36,239 bases of DNA from Bacillota bacterium (GTDB lineage: Bacteria; Bacillota; Clostridia; Lachnospirales; Lachnospiraceae), in the NCBI GenBank assembly GCA_902363515.1, contig CABJAN010000029.1, positions 1-36,239 of the forward strand. Direction: 5' to 3'. Made by a program: the position numbers and the translations under genes. Positions within the stretch are counted from its first letter, which is position 1. Each line of letters opens with the position of its first letter. This document shows, one piece after another, positions 23,046 through 31,379 of this stretch. The notes under the pieces were generated by a model, which saw only the letters and a list, made by a program, of their open reading frames with translations, made no database searches and was not told the DNA's origin.

Positions 23046-24337
23046 ATTTCATTTTCGCTGGTTTTTAATGCCTGCTCTAAATCTGCAATAATGTCATCAA
23101 TATGTTCAATTCCCACAGAAAGACGAATCATTCCCGGTGATACTCCTGCTGCTTCTAACTGCTGGTCATTTAACTGTCTGTGTGTATGGCTTGCAGGATG
23201 CAGAACACTGGTTTTCGCATCAGCAACATGTGTTACAATAGACGCCAGTTTCAGACTATCCATGAATCTGACCGCAGCTTCTCTTCCTGCCTTTAGCTCA
23301 AAGGAAATAACACCACAGGTTCCCTTTGGCATATATTTCTGTGCCAAAGCATGATAGCGGTCATTCTCCAGTCCCGGATAATTCACCTTTCCAACTAATG
23401 GATGACCTTCCAGATACTCTGCAACCTTCTGAGCATTATAGCAATGTCTCTCTACACGCAGAACTAAGGATTCCAGTCCTAAATTTAAAATAAAGCAATT
23501 CATAGGAGATGGTATGGACCCTAAATCTCTCATAAGCTGAGCATTAATTTTGGTAATATATGCAGCTTTACCGAACTGTTTTGTATAAACAACTCCATGA
23601 TAAGATTCATCCGGTGTTGTAAGTCCAGGGAATTTTTCCTTGTGTGCTTCCCAGTCAAAGTTTCCGCTGTCTACAATGGCTCCGCCTACCTGCGCTGCAT
23701 GTCCATCCATATACTTGGTAGTAGAATGAGTTACAATATCAGCTCCCCATTCAAAGGGTCTGCAATTTACCGGAGTTGCAAAAGTATTATCTACAATCAA
23801 TGGTACGCCATGACTATGTGCTACTTCTACCATTTTTTCAATATCCAGCACTACTAAAGATGGATTTGCAATGGTTTCCGCAACCACAGCTTTTGTATTT
23901 GGCTGGAAGGCTTTATCCAGCTCCTCTTTTGACGCATCTACATCCACAAAAGTACAGGAGATTCCCATCTTTTTCGCTGTTACCCCAAGTACATTCAAGG
24001 TTCCTCCATAAATGGAAGAGGCACAAATCACATGATCCCCTGCTTCGCAGATATTAAATACAGCATAGAAGTTCGCTGCCTGTCCTGAAGAAGTCAGAAC
24101 TGCTGCCACACCACCTTCTAAATCTGCAATTTTAGCTGCTACTAAATCATTAGTAGGATTCTGGCATCTGGTATAAAAATATCCATTATCTTTCAAATCA
24201 AATAATCTGCCCATTTCTTCAGTAGTATCATATTTAAAAGTTGTACTCTGATAAATAGGCATCATTCTCGGTTCCCCTTTTTGGGGTTTCCATCCGGACT
24301 GAATACATTTTGTCTCAATACGATATTCATTACTCAT
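23042..24337 (-). CDS. metY: O-acetylhomoserine sulfhydrylase (aminocarboxypropyltransferase)
   Basis: A 431-residue PLP enzyme of the Cys/Met metabolism family. The PLP lysine is K208 in THSTTKYMDGH; SSGQAAN (about 83-89), VDNTFATP (182-189) and SVGIEHIDDI near the end are family motifs. The length (about 430 against about 380 for MetB/MetC) and the N-terminus favour MetY, which makes homocysteine from O-acetylhomoserine and sulfide. GAGG lies 7 nt before ATG 24337. The 129-bp upstream gap shows no SAM riboswitch or T-box. Confidence 0.9.
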   Translation of the reverse strand: MSNEYRIETKCIQSGWKPQKGEPRMMPIYQSTTFKYDTTEEMGRLFDLKDNGYFYTRCQNPTNDLVAAKIADLEGGVAAVLTSSGQAANFYAVFNICEAGDHVICASSIYGGTLNVLGVTAKKMGISCTFVDVDASKEELDKAFQPNTKAVVAETIANPSLVVLDIEKMVEVAHSHGVPLIVDNTFATPVNCRPFEWGADIVTHSTTKYMDGHAAQVGGAIVDSGNFDWEAHKEKFPGLTTPDESYHGVVYTKQFGKAAYITKINAQLMRDLGSIPSPMNCFILNLGLESLVLRVERHCYNAQKVAEYLEGHPLVGKVNYPGLENDRYHALAQKYMPKGTCGVISFELKAGREAAVRFMDSLKLASIVTHVADAKTSVLHPASHTHRQLNDQQLEAAGVSPGMIRLSVGIEHIDDIIADLEQALKTSENEI

Positions 24338-24466
24338 AACAAAACCTCACTATTTTCTCTCGCTATTTTGTATTTTACTGTTAAATATTGTATCACTGTT
24401 TTTCCACTGTGAATAGTTAAATTTTCTGTTTTCTAAAATTTCTTCTATTTTCCTTCTATTTTTCTT

Positions 24467-24775
24467 CTATCTGCGGAAATATTTCTGCCCGATTAAGATG
24501 ACTCCGACAAAGAGCACAAGACCAATTCCTAAAATAATCAGCTTGGTTTCCTGGCTCACCTTCATATTCATAGACAACAGAGCCAGAACTAACATGTCCA
24601 AACCAATAATAATCACAGCGCTGCCTATTGTAATCATAAATTTCCGCTCATTTTCCGGAGATACTCCGCTGGCAAACCGTTCCCGAATCATAGAGGACTT
24701 TCCTTTCACTGCTAAAAAAATCCCTCCCAGAATAATCACTGCTGCAATTATTAGCAATACCACATTTGTTGTCAT
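24467..24775 (-). CDS. Small membrane protein of unknown function
   Basis: A 102-residue protein with three predicted membrane helices (about 5-23, 45-67 and 79-96), a short basic cytoplasmic loop (VKGKSSMIRERFASG) and a basic C-terminus (GQKYFRR). No family recognised. It follows the MATE gene by 20 bp with AAAGGAA before its ATG and is probably cotranscribed with it. Confidence 0.7.
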   Translation of the reverse strand: MTTNVVLLIIAAVIILGGIFLAVKGKSSMIRERFASGVSPENERKFMITIGSAVIIIGLDMLVLALLSMNMKVSQETKLIILGIGLVLFVGVILIGQKYFRR

Positions 24776-24795
24776 AATCTTTCGTTCCTTTCTTT

Positions 24796-26151
24796 CTATC
24801 TTTTCTCATACTTTTTGAATTCTGCCCGATACCAAAGCGGCAGCACGGTTCCCTTTAAGATACAGGAAAAACTCAGCACCCACCAGATACCGTTTAGTCC
24901 AAGGGAAGTTTTTGACAGCAGCATAGCTGCAGGAATTCTCAGGAGATTAAAAGTAATTCCTGTCACGGATGGCGGAATTGTCTTCCCAAGTCCCTGAAAC
25001 GCTCCTGTAGCCGCCCCTTCCAGACACATAAACAATTCGCTGATTCCAATAATCCGAAGATAATCTACCCCCATAGGAATAACCTCTGGCTCTTTGATGA
25101 AAATCCGAAAGAAAAATTCCGGAAATGCCATCAACAGGAAGCTGGTAAAAATCCCCCAGGCTCCCATAATCACCAAAGCGGTCCTGTAACCTTTTTTGAT
25201 TCTGTCTTTTTTTCCTGCACCATAATTTTGTGCAATAAAAGCATTTACTGCGGTAGAAAATCCCCCTGCCATCATCCAGGATATGGATTCTATCTGGCTT
25301 CCCACCTTCTGTACTGCCACTGCCGCATCTCCCCAGCCTGCCACCAGTCTCGCAATAACCATGGAAATAGCAGAGAACAATGAATCCTGTATTGCAGAAG
25401 GAAATCCTATTTTTACAATTCTTCTTATTTGTTCTTTTTTCGCTGGTTTTAGTAAATGTAAATTTCTGAAAATAACCGGCTCCTGCCAGATTGCTTTCAA
25501 ATACAGAACAAAAACAATCACCTGAGCTAGTACAGTTGCTGTAGCAGCCCCTGCAACGCCCATTTTGGGAATCGGTCCCATTCCAAAAACCAATACCGGA
25601 TCTAAAATCAAATTAATCAGAAGTCCCATAGTGGTAACACGGAACGTAGTAACCGTATTTCCCATAGCAGCCAAAATTCCTCCTATAATCTGATCCAGAA
25701 AAGAAAATACAACCAATCCGCAGACAATCATTAAATAAATTCTGGCGTCTTGAATAACCTCTGTATTATTAAGTTTAAAAAAGTCAATCATTTGCTTGTG
25801 AAATAACAAACTTAAAATTCCATACAGAACTCCCAGAAAAGTTCCCATGCGAAGGGCGCCTCTTGCATATTGTGCCGCCTCTTCCTTTTCTCCGCTTCCC
25901 AGTTTCTGAGCAACAGTGACCTGTCCTCCAATTCTTGGGATGGTCGTAACCCCATTTGCCATCCACATAAACATTCCGGCAGCTCCCACCGCTGCCACAG
26001 CTCCGCTTCCAAGCCTGCCGATCCAAATCATATCAACCAGATTGTAACCCATTTGAATAAAAGAAGTTCCCATAATCGGAAATGCCAGTCTGGCTAAAGT
26101 ACCCGCTATAGGACCTTCCAATAAATCTATCTTTTTCTTCATTTTCTCCAC
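24796..26151 (-). CDS. MATE family multidrug exporter
   Basis: A 451-residue inner-membrane transporter with twelve helices in two MATE repeats. The first repeat begins DLLEGPIAGTLARLAFPIMGTS; helix 2 has DMIWIGRLGSGAVAAVG; the second repeat has the matching IGFPSAIQDSLFSAISMVIAR and AVNAFIAQNYGAGKKDR. MATE proteins export cationic drugs or metabolites driven by Na+ or H+. The frame opens at GTG 26151, with a possible ATG at 26142; ribosome sites are short for both. No regulator sits beside it. Confidence 0.88.
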   Translation of the reverse strand: MEKMKKKIDLLEGPIAGTLARLAFPIMGTSFIQMGYNLVDMIWIGRLGSGAVAAVGAAGMFMWMANGVTTIPRIGGQVTVAQKLGSGEKEEAAQYARGALRMGTFLGVLYGILSLLFHKQMIDFFKLNNTEVIQDARIYLMIVCGLVVFSFLDQIIGGILAAMGNTVTTFRVTTMGLLINLILDPVLVFGMGPIPKMGVAGAATATVLAQVIVFVLYLKAIWQEPVIFRNLHLLKPAKKEQIRRIVKIGFPSAIQDSLFSAISMVIARLVAGWGDAAVAVQKVGSQIESISWMMAGGFSTAVNAFIAQNYGAGKKDRIKKGYRTALVIMGAWGIFTSFLLMAFPEFFFRIFIKEPEVIPMGVDYLRIIGISELFMCLEGAATGAFQGLGKTIPPSVTGITFNLLRIPAAMLLSKTSLGLNGIWWVLSFSCILKGTVLPLWYRAEFKKYEKR

Positions 26152-26290
26152 TTGCCTCTGTCTTCTGTCTATTTAAAAATCCTTTATTTATTATCTTAAC
26201 AGACTCTAATTGTATCGTAAATACCTATTTCCCTTTTCTTTCCGCCTCAATTATGATACGCTAGAAAAAACAAGAATAGAGGATTTAGAC

Positions 26291-27064
26291 ATGAAAGAAA
26301 AAATTTATACCATCCCGCTTATGGATGCTTTCCGGGCTGATGACGAATGCCCTTTTTGTTTTATTGAACGAAATCTGGAGCAGCATGCCATTGACTTTGT
26401 TCTGGGTTCCGGAGCTTCTTATATGGAAGATGACATCCGTGCTGAAACAGACAAAACAGGATTTTGTCGAAATCATTATAAGAAAATGTTTGACTATGGA
26501 AATCGCCTTGGAACAGGCTTGATTCTAACCACACATTTTAAGAAAAAAAATGAAGAACTAAAACAACAGCTCAAAATGTTTTCCCCCGGAAAAGCATCCA
26601 TGTTGAGCCACTTAAAAAAAGCCAAAATTGACCCTGAAAATCCTAAAACCAGTATCGGAGCCTGGATAAAAGAAGAAAGCAACCGTTGCTATATCTGTGA
26701 TTATTCCAAAGATACTTATAACCGCTATCTGGATACCTTCTTTGAACTCTATCGGAAAAATCCTGAATTTCAGGACTTATTTCAAAACAGTAAAGGCTTT
26801 TGTCTGCCACACTTTGCAGACTTAGTAGAAACTGCTGAAACACTCTTATCTGACAAAGAGAAAAAATCCTTCTATGATTCTCTGTTTGCTCTCATGACAG
26901 AAAATCTCCAGAGAATAACAGAAGACCTGGAATGGTTCTGTGACAAATTCGACTTTAGAAACAAAGATGCTGACTGGAAAAACTCAAAAGATGCCATTCA
27001 AAGAGGCATGCAAAAAGCTGCCGGAGGCTATCCCGCTGACCCGGTTTACAAAGCAGACCGCTAA
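26291..27064 (+). CDS. DUF6062-type cysteine-rich cytoplasmic protein
   Basis: A 257-residue soluble protein with a duplicated metal-site-like pattern: CPFC then GFCRNHY in the first half, CYICDYS then GFCLPHF in the second. Each CxxC plus C-x-x-H set could bind a zinc ion or iron-sulfur cluster. I recall this pattern as the DUF6062 family, common in Lachnospiraceae, of unknown function. ATG 26291 has AGAGGA 7 nt upstream; an earlier in-frame start at 26210 adds an atypical 27 residues and lacks a ribosome site. It stands alone, divergent from the MATE gene. Confidence 0.78.
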   Translation: MKEKIYTIPLMDAFRADDECPFCFIERNLEQHAIDFVLGSGASYMEDDIRAETDKTGFCRNHYKKMFDYGNRLGTGLILTTHFKKKNEELKQQLKMFSPGKASMLSHLKKAKIDPENPKTSIGAWIKEESNRCYICDYSKDTYNRYLDTFFELYRKNPEFQDLFQNSKGFCLPHFADLVETAETLLSDKEKKSFYDSLFALMTENLQRITEDLEWFCDKFDFRNKDADWKNSKDAIQRGMQKAAGGYPADPVYKADR

Positions 27065-27183
27065 TCAGGATCTTGGTTAATTAAAAAGATTTCTGAAAGC
27101 AATTATAAAAAAAGAATAAATGAATTTTTTTGTTTTTCATTTTTCTTTTAGTATTTAGTCATAAATTATCCTTATTTACAAGG

Positions 27184-27334
27184 TATAGTATTACTTGTAA
27201 AAGCCAATAAGACTTTTTTCAAAATCTTTTTCTTTTCATATTACTGGCAACTAATTGCCAGTAACTCCTTCTTTTTTATGAAATACAGACAGGAGCAGGA
27301 ATCTAACCCCCTCGGATTCCTGCTCCTGTTATGT
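27184..27334 (+). ncRNA. Candidate structured small RNA, copy 1 (left of pilus locus)
   Basis: Begins at a -10-like TATAGT (27184-27189); the next 50 nt (TTACTTGTAAAAGCC, ATAAGAC, T/A-rich) are nearly identical to 34693-34750. Then follow a perfect hairpin TTACTGGCAA (27241-27250) with TTGCCAGTAA (27255-27264), the segment CTCCTTC, and a terminal hairpin (27289-27303 with 27315-27329) whose 11-nt loop contains CCCCCTC. Copy 2 keeps the same order of parts with different stem sequences. The C-rich loop and CTCCTTC are complementary to ribosome-binding sites, as in many Firmicutes regulatory RNAs. The terminal hairpin can also end the convergent adhesin gene. Promoter -35 is not evident. Confidence 0.55.
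27289..27329. terminator. Terminator hairpin at the end of the pilus operon
   Basis: A perfect 15-bp stem (27289-27303 with 27315-27329; arm ACAGGAGCAGGAATC) 11 bp after the adhesin stop codon. T-tracts are modest on both strands. It doubles as the 3' hairpin of candidate small RNA copy 1. Confidence 0.7.
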
Positions 27335-27339
27335 TTATC

Positions 27340-30300
27340 CTAAAAGGAGAGGATTTCTCTTTTTCTTATGGTAAATCCTATTGTGCCTGCCAGAAGAATT
27401 ATTCCTGCTACCAATGGAAGAAAGGTTCCAGGTGTTGTTCCACCTCCGGTCATAGGCAGTTTAAAATTTGCATGATTCGTAATTTCATATACAAAATGAT
27501 AGATATAATAAATTTTTTCTACCGGATCATAGATGCATTGACTTTTATCTATATTCTGTTCTTCTATCTGCTCTTCTGTAATTCTCATAGGAACCTGAAC
27601 AACCAATGGCTCTTTCAGCAGTGTGTGCCCCTGTGCTGTTTTTTTCTCTGTTATGGTATAGGTATCTGGCTTCAAGTTTTCAAATAAAATTTCTCCATTT
27701 TCATTTGACTCTGTTGTATAAAGCACTTCCCCTTTTCCATTTTTAATTTCAAATATAGCGCCTTTTAAAGGTGTAGTCCCATCTGTATCAAATTTTTTAA
27801 TTTTAATACTTCCCTCCACTGGAACATCCTCCGCGATATATTGATTTCCACCTTCCAGCTTTACCGTTCCATCCTTCTTCGTCACTTGCGATACAAATAG
27901 TTCTCCATCTTTCGCTACAATATTTCCCTCCTTATCTTTTAAACTTCCTTTTAAGGTATATCCGGCAGCCGGCTTTGTCTCCTGAATAGCGATCGTTCCA
28001 TAGGGAAGAATGGTTTCTCCATTTGCCCCTTTGTATAAATCATCACTTAGAGGTTCTACTAAATAAGGATCACTCAGTTTTGCTGCGTATTGTTCTCCTT
28101 CCTTCTTTATTTCTATGACCCATTCCCTTTTGGCTGTATCTGGCAAACTTTCTTTACTATAGTATCCATCATAATATTGAATTGTAAACTGTGTTCCCTC
28201 CAGGGTGGGCATTTCTGTTGTGTTTTCCCCATATCCAACCTTAGTTAAAGAAATTCCAAGCTTGTCATATCCAGGAAAATCCTGAACTTTAACTATTGCT
28301 ATTGTAATTTCATTGTCTTCTTCCTGCAGAGAAACCGGATAAACTTTCTCATCTGTTTCATACCCTTCTGGCGACTTCGTTTCTTTTATGTAATAATCTC
28401 CCAAAGAAATAATCTCGCTACTTCCTTTACCCTCAGAATCTAACACTATTTTTGTGACAAATTCTGTACATTCCTGGTTTTTATAAATGCTATACTCTGC
28501 TCCTTCCAGATTGTAACAAGCATTGCCGTTTGTAATGCCCACATCTGCTGAAGTTTTTTCCAGCTCTATTCTCCCTCCTTTGGGCGGTTCTTTTGAAATC
28601 TTCTGATTCTCCTGCGCGGTTATTCCTCCTGCTACCTCATATGTATACACTGTCTCATCCAGTAAATATCCCGGTGAAGGACTTTTCTCTTTTACATAGT
28701 ATGTGCCATCCTCCAATATCTCATCTCCGGTTGTACTATATCCCTTCTCATCTGTTGTCATGGTCATAATCTCATTTTTGCAGGATGCATCTGTATAAAT
28801 GCCATAAACAGCCCCTGCCAAACTATAAGCAGGATTATTTTCCGTTAAATCTAAATTAGCACTCTCTTTTTGAAGGCTTAATCCTCCTTTAGCATTTTGT
28901 ATAATAAAACAAATATCCTGATACCGACTGGCACCGCCATTGATGGCATAAATCCTATAATTTTTTAAAATCCCTGCCATCTCCCCACTGTTTGCTTTTT
29001 CATATACTTCATTTGCAATCTTAATAATTTTTCCCTGTTCTGTCCCTGTAAGTCCTAATAAGCTTCCCGTTTCTAAATATCCAATTACTGCATGAATATA
29101 AATTTCCCGATATGTCTTTTTCCCCTGGTCTAATTCCCCAAACCAGACATCTCCTAATTCCTGCAATTCTATTCCATAATTGGTCAGCATAACAAGTTTG
29201 TATGCATTTGCATAATCTGGTCTCGCCTCATCCAATGATTCGATATCCGAATACCAGCCGCTGGAAGGATTTTTCTTATTTGGCTGCATGCAGTAACCAA
29301 TTCCCACAATCCCATCACAGCCGGAAATATAAAATTCTCTGGTATGATAAAGTTGGGAAGGATATGAAATCTTTTCTCCCACATCAAGTTTGACTTTATC
29401 AGGAATTCCTGTCCCTTTTCCTTTCGCCTGATATCCAACCGAATCTTCCAACACCTTTACACAGGAATCCCTGTGATAAATAAAATCCAACGCATCTTGA
29501 TAAACTCTCTCCTCCTCTGTTAATACACCATTTTGAGCAAAAATCACTTCCAGAGTCATCGATTCATTTAAAAGAGTTATATCGTATTCATATCGTTCCT
29601 TACCTACACAGTCTTCCAGTACCTCTATTTCTTCGCCCTCTTCTGATAAAATCCTTCCGGATTGAATTACATACCCCTGGTCTGCTGCAAAAACAGTATG
29701 TATCAGTTCTCCACCAGGTATCGTATCGGCTGTAGCATACCCCTTTTCTTTTGGGTAAATAGTTGTCCATTGTGCCTCTTCAAATCCATATTGGAGATGC
29801 AAAACACCACCTTTTTTTGGCACACAAGTTCTAAATTTGCATATCTCCGGTACAAGATTGGTTTCGTCTTGCACTTTATCTTGTGTTTCTTCCTGATTTG
29901 TACTCTGCTCTATTTCTTCCCAACAAATTACTGCGGCATTTCCATAAATAAAACTTTCTTTTCCAAAAACAGGAATTACTGCAATACTACCTGCCATTTT
30001 GGATGTAACTGTTAAAGAAAAATCTGTATATGTCCCTGTAGGAAGTTCTAATTCAGCATAATGAATTCCTTCTTCTGTTTCATCATTTCTATATTGTTTT
30101 AAAACTCCATCTGTTTCTTCCTGCTGGAAACTTTTTACAGATATATCTATTTCTCCTTTCTCCTGAAAATCATGAACAATTATCTGTTGAGCTGCTTTAT
30201 CCAAATAAATTCCCCATTGATTTTTATCCTCTGTTAAATTTCCTTCTATTTCACTAAAATACAAACGAAGCACTTCTTTTTTTTCTGTTGTATTTTCTGC

Positions 30301-30498
30301 GTGTATATTTAATGTCACTTTATCCTTTACATTTAACGGTTCTTTTGTTTCCTGTACTGTAACAGACGCATCAACTCCTATAGCATTTTCCAGACCACTT
30401 TGAGCAGCGCTTCCATATGCCAGGAACACTGAACCAGACAACTTCCACATGAGAATCATTGTAATTAAGAATGTCAGAATCTTATTTTTATACTTCAT
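27340..30498 (-). CDS. Large LPXTG surface adhesin, probable pilus tip protein with thioester-like and CnaB/SpaA domains
   Basis: A 1052-residue secreted protein. A signal peptide (about 1-30) is followed by about 330 residues without a recognised domain. At about 385-540 lies a thioester-type adhesin domain with C403 in GYCMQPNKKNPSSG; the partner segment reads YIHAVIGY (467-474), with His where a Gln is usual. Four CnaB/SpaA-like beta domains follow (about 540-985), each ending in an E-box: YYVKEKSPSPGY, YYIKETKSPEGY, IAIQETKPAAGY, YTITEKKTAQGH. The sorting signal LPMTG is at 1014-1018, then a hydrophobic helix and IRKRE. It is the last gene of the pilus operon, 14 bp after the class C sortase. 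Tip or ancillary pilin role is inferred from size and domain order. Confidence 0.83.
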   Translation of the reverse strand: MKYKNKILTFLITMILMWKLSGSVFLAYGSAAQSGLENAIGVDASVTVQETKEPLNVKDKVTLNIHAENTTEKKEVLRLYFSEIEGNLTEDKNQWGIYLDKAAQQIIVHDFQEKGEIDISVKSFQQEETDGVLKQYRNDETEEGIHYAELELPTGTYTDFSLTVTSKMAGSIAVIPVFGKESFIYGNAAVICWEEIEQSTNQEETQDKVQDETNLVPEICKFRTCVPKKGGVLHLQYGFEEAQWTTIYPKEKGYATADTIPGGELIHTVFAADQGYVIQSGRILSEEGEEIEVLEDCVGKERYEYDITLLNESMTLEVIFAQNGVLTEEERVYQDALDFIYHRDSCVKVLEDSVGYQAKGKGTGIPDKVKLDVGEKISYPSQLYHTREFYISGCDGIVGIGYCMQPNKKNPSSGWYSDIESLDEARPDYANAYKLVMLTNYGIELQELGDVWFGELDQGKKTYREIYIHAVIGYLETGSLLGLTGTEQGKIIKIANEVYEKANSGEMAGILKNYRIYAINGGASRYQDICFIIQNAKGGLSLQKESANLDLTENNPAYSLAGAVYGIYTDASCKNEIMTMTTDEKGYSTTGDEILEDGTYYVKEKSPSPGYLLDETVYTYEVAGGITAQENQKISKEPPKGGRIELEKTSADVGITNGNACYNLEGAEYSIYKNQECTEFVTKIVLDSEGKGSSEIISLGDYYIKETKSPEGYETDEKVYPVSLQEEDNEITIAIVKVQDFPGYDKLGISLTKVGYGENTTEMPTLEGTQFTIQYYDGYYSKESLPDTAKREWVIEIKKEGEQYAAKLSDPYLVEPLSDDLYKGANGETILPYGTIAIQETKPAAGYTLKGSLKDKEGNIVAKDGELFVSQVTKKDGTVKLEGGNQYIAEDVPVEGSIKIKKFDTDGTTPLKGAIFEIKNGKGEVLYTTESNENGEILFENLKPDTYTITEKKTAQGHTLLKEPLVVQVPMRITEEQIEEQNIDKSQCIYDPVEKIYYIYHFVYEITNHANFKLPMTGGGTTPGTFLPLVAGIILLAGTIGFTIRKREILSF

Positions 30499-30512
30499 AA
30501 ATCACCTGCTGT

Positions 30513-31379
30513 TTATACACAGCCTTTTCCTTTCTCCCTGTTCTTTTTCCATAAAAACAGTACAAGTAAACCGACTCCAAATATAATTAAGCTATATTCT
30601 AATGCCTTCTCGTACTCTTTCATCCATTTTGATTCAACATGCTTTTTCTTAATATTTTGAGAATCAATAAAGTCTTCTTCTTGTTGTATTCTTGTTCCCC
30701 TCACCAAAAGTCGATATGTATTTACTCCATAAGGAGTACAGGTAACCAACGTACAGTAATCTTTCCCTTTTTTTATATAAAGTTCTTCCAGATTACTTGG
30801 AAGAACCTTTTGAATCTGGTCTACCTGATACACTAATTGCTCTCCCAAAATATTCAGAAAAAATACTTCTCCCTTTTCCAGTTCTGTCAAATCAGTGAAT
30901 AACTTTGCATTGCTAAGTCCTGTATGTCCCGTTAAAACAGTATGTGTATTTTCTCCCCCTATAGGGAGAGATGTTCCTTCTAAATGTCCAATCCCCTTTT
31001 CCAAAATTTTTTCAGAAGTTCCATGATAAATCGGAAGTTTTACCCCAATGGCAGGAATAGAAATTGTTCCCATAACTCCTTCTGAATTTACACACAAAAG
31101 TCCTCTATAATCTTCTGTACTTATCTTTTTGCTTTCTTCTTTAAACGGGTCGCAAAGTTTTACACCACTACTAAAAAGTTTTTCATTGTACTGCTTAACA
31201 CTTTTCTTTGTCTCTTCTTTTTCTGTGTCATCCGTCATCTCTTCTATTTTTTCTACAGAATTTACCAAAGATGCTGTCTCATGTTCAAATACATAGTTTG
31301 CCAAATAAGGATATCCCATCAATAATACAGCACTAAAAAACAATAACAGAACCGCAAACCTTTTTTTCATATTAATCAT
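30513..31379 (-). CDS. Class C (pilin-polymerising) sortase
   Basis: A 288-residue membrane sortase with N-terminal (about 7-28) and C-terminal (about 257-277) membrane segments. The catalytic set is H152 (LTGHTG), C214 (TLVTCTPYGVNTYR) and R223. A lid motif DPF at 77-79, typical of class C sortases, is present. It joins pilin subunits through the lysine of the YPKN motif and the Thr of LPXTG. The gene overlaps the end of the backbone pilin gene by 8 bp and precedes the tip adhesin. Confidence 0.9.
   Translation of the reverse strand: MINMKKRFAVLLLFFSAVLLMGYPYLANYVFEHETASLVNSVEKIEEMTDDTEKEETKKSVKQYNEKLFSSGVKLCDPFKEESKKISTEDYRGLLCVNSEGVMGTISIPAIGVKLPIYHGTSEKILEKGIGHLEGTSLPIGGENTHTVLTGHTGLSNAKLFTDLTELEKGEVFFLNILGEQLVYQVDQIQKVLPSNLEELYIKKGKDYCTLVTCTPYGVNTYRLLVRGTRIQQEEDFIDSQNIKKKHVESKWMKEYEKALEYSLIIFGVGLLVLFLWKKNREKGKGCV

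Noticed and set aside
24338..24466. Possible SAM riboswitch or T-box before metY
   Set aside because: The gap is only 129 bp, AT-rich, and shows none of the conserved core or specifier and antiterminator motifs.
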